Source: Phytophthora sp. 'mugwort' (Eukaryota > Oomycota > Peronosporomycetes > Peronosporales > Peronosporaceae). Taken from it: DNA of 64,000 nucleotides. The position numbers were made by a program, and so were the translations under genes. Positions 1 to 12,298 of the stretch are shown piece after piece (positions within the stretch are counted from its first letter, which is position 1; every line of letters starts with the position of its first letter). The stretch lies in contig JAUCEF010000017.1 in the NCBI GenBank assembly GCA_033558025.1, positions 4,278,001 to 4,342,000 of the forward strand, written 5' to 3'. The notes under the pieces are model-generated. The model was not told where the DNA came from. It made no database searches and saw only the letters and a list, made by a program, of their open reading frames with translations.

Positions 1-1
1 G

Positions 2-1066
2 CCACTAGCTCCTCTAATGAAGCGGAGTTCAAATGGATCCATCTCCATCGGAGAAATCAAACAAAAAGATCAGTCCCGACCTTCTCCAGCAGCTCAGGCA
101 AATGTTTCTTCCCCAGCTCTAGCAACACGAGTTTCGTCGCTGCAGAGTGGCACAAGCTTGGTAAATCTTCCGCGTCCAGGAGCAGGTCCCGCCAATGTTA
201 CGGGTGCTCCTTCTCCGTCTTCTTCTGCTGTAACCAGCACTGAAAACGTCGGCGTCGTCGACACTGCGTTTGCTGAAACATACCAGACGACAGACCAGCG
301 CACACAGGAGAAGCAAGCTCTGATCCGAGAAATTGTCATGCGCATCGACAGCTACATGAAGCGCAAGCGACTTCGAGTGATCGATCTCTTCCGATTCTGC
401 GATGCCGACGGCAACGGCAGCATATCGCCCGAAGAAATGATTGACACGCTCTCGCAAATGGAGATCCAGCTAACTCCTAATCAAGCTCGCGAGTTCCTCC
501 AGCACATTGACAAGGATGGAAACGGATCGATCGATATCGATGAATTCGAAGAGCTGGTACGTGTTTCTCGTCGCAACGAAGCTCAGCGTGAACAGCTCAA
601 GAAAGAATTGAATGGTTCACGAAAACAATCCGAGATCAAGTCTTCCCAGAAATGCAACACCATCATAAAAGCCAAGTCCAAGCAGACGATTCTCGACGAG
701 TTCAAAGCTGCTCAGGAGGAAGCCGGCGGCGGGATGGATGCGAACCAGTTACGCTCGCTTATCAGGCGCTTGTCACTTCCTGGAATAAATGACGCCTTCG
801 TCAGCTCGCTTGTGGAGCGCGCAGTTGAGATTGCAACAGGAGCTTCAGCGGCCTCCTCGACATCCATTCCGGTCTCTCCGCCTTCAAGCTCTCAGTCTCA
901 GATACGTAGCCCAAACAGCAAATTCTTGATATCGTACCACCATCTTGCCAAAGCACTAGACGAACTCGAATGGACTAAGAAGTCTAATCGCTTCCTCGAC
1001 CAATCTTGGATCCGACAATTTGATTCGCAACTTGAGCGAGCTATACGCGAGTACGAGTTGCTTTGA
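2..1066 (+). CDS. EF-hand calcium-binding protein, 5' partial
   Basis: The reading frame is open to the left edge of the window, so the first visible ATG (position 17) may not be the start. The readable 349 residues begin with a Ser/Pro/Ala-rich, probably disordered stretch, followed by two canonical EF-hands. Their 12-residue loops lie at about residues 129-140 (DADGNGSISPEE) and 165-176 (DKDGNGSIDIDE), with Asp/Asn/Ser/Glu at the calcium-coordinating positions. The region after residue 190 is charged and helical-looking, with no recognised domain. EF-hand pairs of this kind bind Ca2+ and act as sensors; no enzymatic domain is visible here, but one could lie upstream. The stop at 1066 faces the 3' end of the chromatin remodeller on the other strand, so the two genes converge with about 115 bp between them. 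Confidence 0.8.
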   Translation, partial: PLAPLMKRSSNGSISIGEIKQKDQSRPSPAAQANVSSPALATRVSSLQSGTSLVNLPRPGAGPANVTGAPSPSSSAVTSTENVGVVDTAFAETYQTTDQRTQEKQALIREIVMRIDSYMKRKRLRVIDLFRFCDADGNGSISPEEMIDTLSQMEIQLTPNQAREFLQHIDKDGNGSIDIDEFEELVRVSRRNEAQREQLKKELNGSRKQSEIKSSQKCNTIIKAKSKQTILDEFKAAQEEAGGGMDANQLRSLIRRLSLPGINDAFVSSLVERAVEIATGASAASSTSIPVSPPSSSQSQIRSPNSKFLISYHHLAKALDELEWTKKSNRFLDQSWIRQFDSQLERAIREYELL

Positions 1067-1181
1067 TCTAAATCACACGAAGAAAGTGAGTGCTACATAC
1101 GGTAAAACTAGTCCGCTACATTATGAAAGAGGCCGTAAAGTAAAGACTTCTAGGGTGGATTATCGCGAAGCCTTGTCATAC

Positions 1182-4100
1182 CTAGCTACGCTTGCGGTGT
1201 GTTCGGTGCTTTCGGCAGAATGCTTGCAGCTGTCCCCCTTCTTTCATAAACATATCGTATGAGCCTCTGGTTTCACGACCACACAACGGGTGGAAATACG
1301 TTGAACATCCACCGCGCATGCACTTGATGCAGCCACCCTCCTTCTCGCACAACGAACACTTCGGGCCCTTCATCTCCTCGACGGCAGCAGCCACGTGTTT
1401 TACTCCACTCATGCGCTCCACATCGGAAAATTGGACGCCTGGGGCCCACAGGGCGCACACTACGTGGACCCACTTGTCCTCGACTGTTTTCTTGAACGCA
1501 CTCTTCGGGCGTTTCAATGGACACAGCTCGCACATCTGCAACTTCTACATATAAAAAACGAGTGAGAACTGCACCACTTTGTGGAAAAAAGAAAAATAAT
1601 TTAAGTTAGACGTACCATATCCGATGGAGAACCGTTCGTCTCGGCACATAAGTCGCAGAACCACGGATCATCTCCTTCAGGTACTGCATCAATACCATAA
1701 CAGTACTGCGCAAATGCAGCGTTAGAAAGGACCTCATCATCGTGCACAGAACAAAAAAGACTGTACGTTTACCTGGTGAACGGCGACGGAGCACCTCTCG
1801 CACTGAACGATCGGATCGTCAAGGAAGCCTTGATCGCTGAAACATACCCGGCACCACATCTCTTCGTCCTCTTGGGGGTCCTTAGCTGCCTTACTGGATT
1901 TGCCGCTTGTTTTTGTTTTCTTGCGCGGGCGGCTCCGAGAACGCTTCTTTTCAGTTTCCTCTTCCTCATACGCATCTTCCTCTTCTTCCTCCTCCTCTTC
2001 CTCTTCTTCATCATGCTCCTCCTCCTCCTCTCCATCATGCTCCTCCTCAGCCTCAGAGCCGCTTGCGTGATCTTCTTCTTCGTCCTCCGCTTTTCTCCTC
2101 TGGGGATCTTCTTCTTCATCATCCACTTTTCTTCTGCTTATAGCAGGCGTCGAAGGAGAATCAGCATCGCCAGATGATTTATCGAGCTTCTTCTGTACCT
2201 TACGAATCTTACTCGACACCTTGAGAACGCTAAAATCCTCGGTGCTCTTCGACCGCTTGAGTGATATATGAATACCACTCAGAGCACGATCAATAGGCGA
2301 CGAAGCTCTCGAGTTCTTACTACCAGACGCTTGACGTGATGCCTTCTTCCGCCTGGGCAGATCGACTTCGTCTTCGGCAAGATCTTCCTCGTCACTCTTG
2401 TAAAGCTTATGCTCTTTACTTCTGCCATTAGATTTCGGTGTCCGCTTGCGACGAGCGCCCCCCTTTTTGGTTTTAGGGGCAACCTCCTTAGGTCCGTCAA
2501 GGAACTCAAGATACATCAGCTCATCCCCGACATCTTGGCTACGCCGACGTCTGGGTCGCTCAATCACCTGAAGCCACTCAGTGGCGACCTCGCGAACGTT
2601 TACAACTCCCTTAATAACGCAACCAGTGACCTTCAGCTCAATTAGGATCGCCAGCACTTGATCCGCATCAGCTAGAGACTTCCCTCGTTGCCGCTCTTTA
2701 ACAACAGCACGAGCCAGTTCACGCAACTGCAATAAAAAGTCCTTGATATCATCTTGTGATGCCGTCTTGAGCCAGCCTTCCTGGACCTTCGTCATGAGCA
2801 CTTGCACAGGTTTAGGACCAAGAACCTTTTCCCAGAACTTCTCGTCATTAAAATCGATGGTCGTGTCAGCTGATTCTGACGTGAACGTTGCTTTCGAAAA
2901 TGAAAGAGCAGTAGTTTGGGAAACAGCTGCAGGCTTTCCGTCGCTATCACCGTCTCCGCTGTTGTCCTCCCCTTCCGCATTTTCACCAGATTTCGTGGGG
3001 TCATATCTGATAGTACGACTGTTCGACAGAAGATGGTCGATATCGAGCTCATTGATAGCACGATTTTCAGGGTCCTGCTCATCTTCTTCACCCATAATGG
3101 CATACGCTCCATACCTGATCATCATCTCGACCTTTTCACGGTCTAGAGACATCAAGGACATCATGTTGCCGCTACTGTCATCTTCACCGTCGAACTCGTT
3201 GCGCACTCCACCGGTTTCGAACACAGCGTGGTGCATTCCAAGCTTCTTCGACGCAATCTCAAACATCTGTGCTTCGTACGTTTTCTTCGTCACCAAGCGA
3301 TAGATGTTCACTGACTGTGTTTGGCCGATACGGTGACAACGCGCGACAGCTTGGAGATCATTCTGAGGGTTCCAATCACTGTCAAACAGAATCACGACAG
3401 ACGCCGCAATCAGGTTAATACCCACACCACCAGCGCGTGTACTCAAAAGGAACGCAAATGTATCCGATCCTGGGCTGTTGAAGCGATCAATTGCCGCCTG
3501 GCGGGAATTTCCGCGGACAGAACCATCCAGACGTTCCATGCTGTACCCTCGTAGTTGGCACATGTCCTCGATGATATCCAGCATGATCTTGAATTGCGAG
3601 AAGATTAGCACCTTCTTATTTTCCTGGCGAAACTTTGTCAGCAGCTTATCCAGTAACACAGTCTTGCCGCTTGCTTGGATTAAGACCCTTATTCGAAGTT
3701 GCTCGTCAAAACCGGCGCATTCCTTGTCCTCCACGCCACGAATCAAGAACGGATGGTTGCAGCACTTGCGTAGTTCCATTTCAACGTTCACCAGATTGGC
3801 GACCGTGCCCGATGCACCCATGTTCAAGAACTGGCGATTGCGCTCGAAGATGGCACGGTAGTATTTCTTCTGCATGGTAGTAAGCTCCACGTCAACGATT
3901 GTTTCTTCCTTCGGCGGGATGCTTTTTTCCACGTCCTCCTTCACACGACGCAGCATATACGGTCTCAACTGCTCGTGCAGCTGAGCCACCTGCTCGGCAG
4001 TATTTAGATCGCCAAATTCATCGTAAAACTCTTGTTGGCTCGGAAATTTTTCGGGTTCGATGAAATTTAGCAGACACCAAAGCTCGAACACGCCATTTTG

Positions 4101-7100
4101 CAACGGCGTGCCCGTCATCAGTAGGCACGAGTCCCACGTGAAATCATGGAGCACCTGAAGTAGCTTCGCCTCACGATTCTTTAGCTTGTGAGCTTCATCT
4201 ATCACAATATACCGCCAATGAATGGAGTCCAGGAACTCGGCATCCATCATTAGCGTCTGGTATGAGGTGACCAGAACGTTGAACTTGTAAATACCGCGTC
4301 TGCGATGAGCTTCGCTCGCAAAATGGAACTCTTGTTCACGAATAAACGCGCGGATGTCGGATCCTCCTTCGGAGTCGTGATATACGACACAGTTCATTGA
4401 AGTCCATGTCTCAATCTCTCGTTTCCAGTTACCAAGAGTTGCAAGTGGGGCAACAACCAAGAACGGGCCTCGAATAAATTCACGCTGACGCAAATGCTCG
4501 AGAATAGATGTTGCTTGAACAGTCTTACCCAGGCCCATTTCATCTGCGAGAATACAGTTGCGTCGGTTATACCAGCAGAAAGTCAGCCAGTTGAGACCTT
4601 CAAGCTGGTATGATCGCAGGGTATTCTGGTTATTGTAGACAGGAGACTCTTGGTACTTTGCCCACGTGGTAGGATCGGGACGAATGTCAGCATAGGTTGC
4701 AGGGTGGGCTCCGTTAATGATCGGCGGGTGGTTGAAACGATGGAAAGCCGCAATCTTACGGTCATCGGTGAGCTGGTCTTCCCATTCCCAGGTGCAATCG
4801 ACGTAACTCATGTCGCGCCACTTCACCAGGAATTTAACACCCTTCTTTTTTGGCACCCTTAGCTCATCTTCTTCGTTATCACTCGCATCCTTTTCAAGGA
4901 GATGAACAAGATACGGATTCGATTCTTCGGGCTCCTCGACCTCCTTCGCGTTGAGAATGCGGTCCACTTCAATATATGAGTCACTGAAATAGTTGCTGAG
5001 ATCCTTCTCCTCACCAACAACGACAGTCTCTCGTGCCACCTCCACTAGACGGCTGTTCTTTTGCAGATAACGTTTCATGCGTTGAATAGCATGCTGACCA
5101 AATTCCTCGATTTCTCTGACAGAGAGCCAATTCACGTGAAGGTATGAAGTATCCTTCCACTTAATAAGGAACTCCATCGACACTTCGGTGTCCGTCGGGG
5201 TGTCCTTATGGAAACGTACGCTCACAATGTTATCAATCTGTGGACCTTTTGGGCTTTCCTTTTGCTGTTCCTTGTCGGGTTTCTCTTCATCACTGAATCC
5301 GAAATCAAGCTCCTCTTCCACATACTTTTTCTTCGCCTTGCCGATGTTACGCCCGGATCGGCGTGCCGGCTTCTCCTCCTTCAAGATTTTCGGACCCGAG
5401 TAATCGTCGTCGGAGTTGCTTTCGTCCTCGTCTTCGTCAGAATACGCTTTCTTTTTACCACGCTTCGTCTTCTTTTTGGCTGGTTTCGCGATTATAATAG
5501 GAGCGAAGTTTTTTCTCTTGTTCCTGTTAGCATTCGGCTGAATGTAATTGTGGGCCGTGGTCTTCAACGCACGACTCAAAATCTCGTTCGGGATAGTACC
5601 GCCGGTGGACGTAAACTTGAATACCATAATCTGAGCGCGTAACTGCTCTTTTTGTTCTGCTGTGAACACAGCACGAAGAAGTGATCTCCGGCGCTGGACT
5701 GGTTGAATGTTTGGCATTGCAACGGGTATACTTCCATTTGCGCCATTACCAGCTGGGTTCATGAACTGTACTGCCCCATTGCCATAAGTTTGATGAATGT
5801 ACTGGTTGTACGCCATTGCTGCCTCTTTCTCCGTTGAGAAAACCCCCAGTCGTCGAATACCGCCACCATCCACGTGTAACTCCGCGGCCCACTGATTTGG
5901 TGAGATGTACCTGACGCCCAAGTGCCACATTCCAGTTGTGAATAGTTGAGGGTTGTCCAAGCCAACAATCGACGTCTGCTGTCCCTTGCGGTATCCATGG
6001 ATGTCTCGGTTAATGCTGCTTATCAGTCCATTGCCACCAGGTCTTCGGAAGCGCAATAAAACAGGCCGGAGCGACTTGAGACGGGAAACCACACGAGCAA
6101 AATCTTCCTGACTTTGAACCAGAAAGCCATCCACTGCAATCAAGTCATCGCCAATTGAAATCATACCGCTCGCTTCAGCAGGTCCCATCAAACCACTCTC
6201 AGGTCGGCGGAAGCTTGTCACGGAAACGGAGCCCATGCGAACGCTCATATTCATACATAACCCTATAGATCCCTTTTGAAGCAGGACCTCGTACTCGTTG
6301 CTGGGAAATTGATTTTTCCACCCATGCGCTTTTATGTTTTCGGCACCGACAGACGCACGCAAGACATCAACAGCGAGGGCACTTGCTTGGGCCGGAGATG
6401 ATGCATTTTTCGCGTACGCGCCCAAACGACTCAACTTTGAACGATCTAGGGCATACGAGTTTTCATCCAAACGCTGCGGAACGAGCGATTTCGCTGAAAA
6501 CGCAGCAGGGTTCAACCCCGATTCACCACCTGCTTGATGCTACACGAGCCAAATCAGCACACAGCATATACGAGTCAATAAGCAGCACAGTAATGCAGAT
6601 ACAGCGACGTAGTCGCACGTACGTTCGGGCCCCGCGCCGGACTTCTTGTCGTAGGCGCTCCCTGCTGTCCCATTTGTGGGTTCCAGCTCGGGTTGTTCTG
6701 GCTGTTCTGGTTATCCATGGGGACAGAGCTCGGTTGGCTTTGGTCCATCATTGCAGGTCCAACAGGTGGGCCGTCCTGCGGTGTCGTGTAAAACGACGGC
6801 GCGTTAGTCTGGTGGTAGAACATTTGAGACTGAGACACAGCGTTGCTGCTAGTAGAACTACTGTTGGCAACGGCGGCGTCATTTTGCGCGTTGAGATTTG
6901 CATTGTCCGGGGTTTCACCGATGTTCATAGAATCGCCTTCCAGCGACTGCTGCTTCATTCCACGCGGGTCTCCGTGCAGAGGGCGAATAGGAGTAGGCGA
7001 CGGTGCCAAAAAGTTTGAAGGGGCAAACGGGAACTGCATCTGGCGGTTCGCGCTCTGTTGTGTCTGTGTATCGACACTAAGCGGCATACTCGAATCCTCG

Positions 7101-7873
7101 TCCATTATTGGCTTTTCTGCTGCCGGATCCTCTGATGCGTCAGCAGGGGGTGCATTTTCCTGCGGCTCCTGCATCGGATGATCCTCGTTCTTCTGTGTGT
7201 CCTCCTCCTTCAATTTTTTTTCGTCCTCATGTTCTTGGTTGGGCGCACTTGTCTCCTCATTGCCCTCCTGCTTATCACTTTCGTCCTTGAGCTCCACAGG
7301 CTCGGTCGGGGCGGGTGCTTCAAGGTCAGCTGTAGTCTCAAAACCCGTCTCGGCTGACGCTGAAGACGGTGTCTGATCCGTCTCTGAATTCGGCGCCATA
7401 GCAGTGCCAGCCTCCTCGAACGTTGAAGCTTCAGCAGCAGGCGCCTCATCCTCCACGGCATCATCCTGCTCGTTGTCCTTCTCGACCTCCGCTGCCGTCT
7501 CCTCCATCGCTTCTCCAAATGCCTCCTTCACCACGGTCTCTTCAGCGGCCTCAGTGGTCGCATCTTCCTTCGACCCCTCTCCTTCCTCGTCCTGGGGCAT
7601 CTCCAATTGCTTCTCCGCATCCCGGAGCGCGTCCTCCGGGCGCTTGTCAACCGCCTGCTGCGGCTCCTGCTCGCGTGGTGCGGGCTCCACGTCCTCCATC
7701 AGGGGACGAGATGCGGCGCGGTCTCTGGTCGCGACTCTCACTCGTGGGACGCCTGCGGGCGTCGGGCTCTTACTCTTACGTGGCGGAGACGCGCTGGATC
7801 TGCAGAGTGATTGCGCTCCTTTAGCTTTCTTCCGCTTCTCCGCATTATGAGGCGGCTCGTGGCGGGCGGCCAC
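1182..7873 (-). CDS. CHD-type chromatin remodeller with PDZ, AP2, double chromodomain, SNF2 ATPase and PHD/ePHD modules
   Basis: Four exons are inferred: 7873..6623, 6539..1773, 1705..1616 and 1544..1182, all phase 0. Donors are GTACGT, GTAAAC and GTACGT, and acceptors are TAG, CAG and TAG. The first exon encodes an acidic, low-complexity N-terminus. It has no ATG at its 5' edge, so the start is either the Met codon at 7699 or lies in an unseen exon. The large exon then encodes a PDZ-like fold (about 6290-6035), an AP2-like DNA-binding domain (about 5945-5755), Lys-rich stretches, two chromodomains (about 5235-5070 and 4990-4730), an SNF2 ATPase (DEMGLGKT near 4540, DEAH near 4200) and helicase C (ARCHRIGQTQSVNIYRL near 3340). 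A very acidic tail follows. The last three exons build a PHD finger (VHQ/YCYGIDAVPEG across a splice) and a zinc-knuckle/extended PHD, as in BRPF/AF10 readers. The protein should slide nucleosomes in the nucleus. Confidence 0.85.
1968..2055. repeat. CTC/TTC trinucleotide tract coding the acidic run
   Basis: An imperfect pyrimidine trinucleotide run on the plus strand corresponds to the poly-Glu/Asp tail of the remodeller on the minus strand. The frame stays open through it, so it is a coding microsatellite rather than a gap. Confidence 0.7.
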
Positions 7874-9698
7874 GAAAAACCTCTTGGAATTGGTATGCCA
7901 CCCGCGGGGAAACTTGATTTAAGAGAAAAAAACCTCGTCTTAGATTCAAAAAGGGCAATTCAATCGGTCAGTTCTGTCCGACATAAGCTGTCGCAAAGGT
8001 TATAGGTGCCCCGCTCGGGCATGCTGGCCATGTACACTTGTTGCCAACGCCGTAGCTGGCTGCGCAAGCATGGTTATTCGTTAATCCAGCGTTTTATATT
8101 GTCGCGTCTGTGCTCATTGGAGGGAGGTCGAGTTTCGCTGGAGCGATGTTAAATGAATAACACCACGCTGACCGACCGACCTCGGGCAGCAGCTCGGGCA
8201 AACATGTGCATTGCCGCCCCCTTTCTACCTCGCTGCGATGCTGGTTGAAGCACTGTATCCATCAAATCGTGACGTCGGACCAAAGACGAGCGTAACGTTG
8301 GAGGGCAACTAGCGGAATGGGAAGGGGCACGTCTCGCCAATTCATCTGAGCATGCAGTGTGTGTGTGACAGCGCCGATCACACACGTTCGGAGAGCAACG
8401 CAAACTGCTACATGTATCCGAAACCCAAATTCTATTGCTCGACCGCCTTGAGGTATTTCTTCGCTGGGCGGGCGGGCGGCACTCAGTGTCGCATTCTGAA
8501 TGCTGAGTCGTTATCGTCTCTGGCGCGACGTCGCTGCCGAGAGTAAACTTTCGTCGAGCTCGACTACTCTACCGACTACAGGCCACAAATCATTCGACTA
8601 GCGCGAACTCCCGCTCGAGTCATGAACCACGTTGCACGGAAATGCTTTGCCACAGTGCCTGGACCGATGTCGGCGAATGAATGTACAGTATGTAGTGGCT
8701 ACATGCTCCGAAACGAGGCAACGGTTGAAATACCTCCTTTAGTTTGCTAGGTCTCTGCTTGACGTCAGCTTTCGTCGCAGAACCATTGGGCAAACTACCG
8801 CGGATCCGCTCGATCCCTCTAGCTGCCGAGTCAGGAAACATTTTGCTACTATAGAGAGCTAAAAGAAGCAGGCTTGCTTAGATCACTGGGGGTGAACTCT
8901 CCCGAGTACCTTCGCATCCGCATTACAAACACGTGGCTCATGGGGGGCGGAAGCACACCAACACATCGCGAATGGAAGTCACGGGGCGGAGAACGTTTCA
9001 CCGTGAATACCACCTCTGGATCTACGCTGCTTACAAGCTCAAGCTGGCGTCGAATGCGAGTGGCGCTGGATATAAACCGATGCGCAGCAAGCGTGCCAAC
9101 CTTGTGAACAACTTGAGGCGGTGCATTCGTTAGCGATCGACCCTCCCCACCACCACCACCATTCATGGTGATGTTGGTCTATCTTCGTCAAGGCTAGATC
9201 CATCTACTTATTATTCGATTCTTTTATTTTGCGTTAACTTTTAAACCAGGTGCACAGGATCGTTCCCGCGCTAAAGCTTCGTCAGATTATCCATAGGTAC
9301 CCTTTTTGGTTTCTCCACGTGCGAGTACTTGCACTTCTCGCCGTCTCGTCACTTTCGTCTTGCAAGACATGGCAAGGCCGTTCTTTGGTCTTCCTGCTCA
9401 GTTGAGCGACCCCTCCTAGATTTACCAACTCGAGACTGCCGATCCGACAGGTCCAAGGAGAAGGGTACCTGTTGTTCTGCATTGTGGATTTGGTCAGCAG
9501 TAGTCGAAAAAAAATGCAAACATGTTTTTCTGTTGATAATCGCGCCTACTCAGATGTTGTGTCGGAATTTTCGATTCAACACCGATTTTTTTCCCGAAAA
9601 AAACGTAAGCCCACTGCAATCAAGAGTCGATGGTTATTTAGAACATAATTGCCTCGCTGTATGAACTGTCGATACTCTTGCTACCTCATCCGAGCGGT
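7874..9698. other. 1.8-kb gene-free spacer
   Basis: Only short ORFs without recognisable domains, matching neighbours or splice structure occur here. The part next to 7,900 may hold the first exon and promoter of the remodeller gene, since its first visible exon lacks an ATG before an in-frame stop. The part next to 9,698 is the 3' flank of the TFIIF beta gene. I see no RNA gene or transposon end. Confidence 0.5.
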
Positions 9699-10969
9699 TT
9701 ACGCGTTCGAGGAGACGCCATCCTTGTACTGGGGCTTGAGCTCGTAGCAGCTCTTATTGGGGCCCTTGCGGTGGTACACGCAAATCTCCTTGAGCACCTC
9801 CTTCAAGAATGACTGCAGAGAAAAATGACACAAAGGATTACATTAGTTTGAATGACACAGTTATCACAAAGTGATAAGGACCGTACCTCGGGCTGACGGC
9901 AATGGTAGTTTAGCTCCTTGAGCGGCCAGTAGTCGCGCTCCTCAAAGTGGTGGAACACGAGGTTCTTCAGCTCATCCTGCATCGAACAATGAGGAAAGGG
10001 ATTGATGTGAATATTCGTCCGAGGGGTGGAGATTCGAGACTCCCAAGATCTTTATTCGTACCTTGCTCATCTTAATCTTCTTGTCAGACTTGTCAATAAG
10101 CTTCGAGTCGGCGTCATCCTGCGGAATAATAGCAAGAAGATTGATCAACAAAGCAGATATGACGAAATATAGCATCATCCAGCAACGTACCTCCTCGCCC
10201 TCCGCGTCAGGCTTCTCGATAGTGAACTGGATTCTGGCCTTCTTTACACGAGGTAAGCCTTCCAGCGGCTGTACAATTCTGTAAGCCAGTGTTAGCTTAC
10301 CCATGACGAAATCTCCATCATTGCAGCGGGCCGCTCCAGGCCTAAACGTACCTCGTCTTAACCATTGACTTAATCAGGCGCTGCTTGCACATCTTGCTAT
10401 ATTGGTCGTTGCGCTGGGCCATGATCGTGCAGCTGTTCTTCACTGTGCCTTCAATGGCCATGCGTCCGGAGCCGTCTAGCGAGAACACCTTGAGCTTCAG
10501 CGGCGTCTCGCTGATCTCCACGCGGTACTCCGTAGGGATGTCGTCCTCCAGCGTGCTCGGGTTTACCGTCAGCATCCCCTGTTCGTCGCAAAAGTCAGTC
10601 AGTACAGCGCAACCTCCCAGCAACTGGCATCAGTGCTCTGTGCATCTGTACCTTGCGACGGCCGAGCACGCTCTTCTTCTCCAGCTTGATGGAGCCCAGC
10701 ATCAGTTCACTCTCTATAATGGATTCAATAACCGTTAGGGGGCTGGCAGTACTGACATCCTCGTAAGGAATTTAAGCCTTTGCTTACCTTGCACGTTCTT
10801 CCAAGACGCGCCGAGAGCAGTCTGGGCCAGTAGTGACAGTAACGAATCGTTAGCTTAGACATGAGAGCCAGGCACTGAAAAGAATATATACCGGGATTTT
10901 GGCGAGATACACCTCGCGGTCCTCCAGATCGAGGTGCAGCGGCTCCACCTGTTCCTCGGGCTCGGCCAT
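9699..10969 (-). CDS. Transcription initiation factor TFIIF subunit beta (RAP30)
   Basis: Eight exons join in frame: 10969..10892, 10821..10788, 10713..10652, 10578..10352, 10278..10191, 10118..10062, 9976..9887 and 9812..9699. Together they give 249 residues, about the length of animal RAP30. Every intron is 70-85 nt with GT-AG ends, mostly GTACG or GTAAG donors. The N-terminal half (VYLAKIP, SWKNVQ, then the GSGRMAIEGTV strand) matches the dimerisation fold that pairs with TFIIF alpha. The C-terminal 70 residues (DELKNLVFHHFEERDYWPLK, then FLKEVLKEICVYHRKGPN) match the winged-helix domain that contacts promoter DNA next to TFIIB and RNA polymerase II. The start ATG is followed by an acidic leader. 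The gene is divergent from the uroporphyrinogen-III synthase gene, with about 200 bp between start codons. Confidence 0.88.
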
Positions 10970-11169
10970 TTTGCGTCTTATCGAGAGTAAACGCGTAAAA
11001 CCGATTCTTGACAAGTCAAATTTGATTGAGTTGCTTTAACGGGGTATAAAAACAAAACGGTTACTGCTAATACTAATTTACCCGTTGAGAATGATCCCAA
11101 CATGTTGTTGCAAGATTGTCAAATTATACCTATCGTGGGGATCAGATGCGTCATTTTGAATCGAGCACC
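10970..11169. promoter_or_regulatory. Shared divergent promoter region
   Basis: This 200-bp gap separates the TFIIF beta start (minus strand) from the HemD-like start (plus strand), so both promoters must lie in it. It is AT-rich, but I could not identify a clear oomycete initiator/FPR element, so only its role as a bidirectional promoter is inferred. Confidence 0.45.
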
Positions 11170-12043
11170 ATGACTGCGTCGGTGCTACTGCTCAAAGCAG
11201 CGGACGAAAAGTACAAAACTGCTTTGGAGCAGATCCCTGAGCCGGGTTCTTCTCGAAGGGCGTTGGAGGCGCACTTCACGGACGTGCTAACCTTCGAGTA
11301 CCTCAACGCCGAGCAGCTGCTGGACGTGTTGACACACCTTGAGCGCTACAGCGGCATCTTGGTCACGAGTCCGCGCAGTGCAATCGCCGTGAACAACGTA
11401 GTCAATGGGCTGGATTCGGAGCTGAAGCAGCAGGTACTAGACAAGCTGCGGGGCAAGCCTGTGTTTTCTGTGGGCGCGGCCACGACTCGAGAGCTGCTGC
11501 CGCTTGGGGTCGCCAGCAGGGATGACGACGCCGGCTCAGCCGATGTACTGGCTGAGTATTTGCATCAACAAGGCGTCCTGCCTGCGGATTGCAAAGAGAA
11601 GCCCATGATGTTCCTATGTGGCAATAAGCGCCGCGACGCTCTGCCCGACAGTTTCCGTTCGCGAGGTCTCCCAATGGAAGAGCTGGTCGTGTACCAAACT
11701 TGCGCAGTACAGAACATCGAGTTTCCTTTAGAGTGCAAGATGCCGGACTGGATCGTGTTCTTTAGTCCGAGTGGGCTGAAAGTGATGAAGGACCTGTCTT
11801 TGCCTTGGGAGTCGATCCGCAAGGCAGCGATCGGTACGTACTTAGAAGCTGATGAATTTTAAAGGAAGGACACTGACACAATTTTTCTGTTCGCAACTAG
11901 GCAAGACAACTGCTGCTGCGATGCACGATCATTCAGTAGCTACAAAGCATTATTTCTGGGAAGCCGACGTAATTGCGCCCAAGCCCAAACCCGATTCCCT
12001 AGCCGGCGCCATATTTGCCTTTGAAGAAGAAAACAAGCCGTGA
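11170..12043 (+). CDS. Uroporphyrinogen-III synthase (HemD/UROS family)
   Basis: Two exons, 11170..11833 and 11901..12043, are joined across a 67-nt intron (donor GTACGT, acceptor CTAG, phase 1). The ATG at 11170 is preferred because the following VLLLK strand aligns with the N-terminus of the family; an in-frame ATG at 11146 would add eight residues. Family signatures include ILVTSPRSAIAV, FSVGAATTRELL, FLCGNKRRDALPD, the VVYQT strand, and WIVFFSPSGLKVM near the C-terminus, followed after the intron by KTTAAAM. The enzyme closes and rearranges hydroxymethylbilane to uroporphyrinogen III in haem synthesis. The fold is two alpha/beta lobes with low sequence conservation, so assignment rests on this motif order. 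It converges on the small membrane-protein gene downstream. Confidence 0.85.
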
Positions 12044-12298
12044 AGCGATATCTACAATACGCTGGAGCCCTGAGCACAAGGCCGCTGCCACCTCTTCAAA
12101 GTCAATAATCATCATAACCGACACCATATCATTGACACAGGCTAAAAAAGATCTTTGTAGATTTAACAATGTCGCCCTTGAATCCCGACTGTTTCGCGTC
12201 CAAAATCTGCCGCTGTCGCCGTCTTCCCTGCCCGTATCCAGATCAATATCTCCCTAAGAGACAGTCCATCTCTCCACTTATTCGTCTTCAGGCGCGAT

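Noticed and set aside
1776..2177. Leu/Phe-rich plus-strand ORF that looks like several membrane helices
   Set aside because: It is the reverse complement of the poly-Glu/Asp tract of the remodeller, which explains the Leu/Phe runs.
7404..7850. Ser/Ala-rich plus-strand ORFs opposite the acidic N-terminus of the remodeller
   Set aside because: Low-complexity complement of Glu/Ala-rich codons; no start context or domain.
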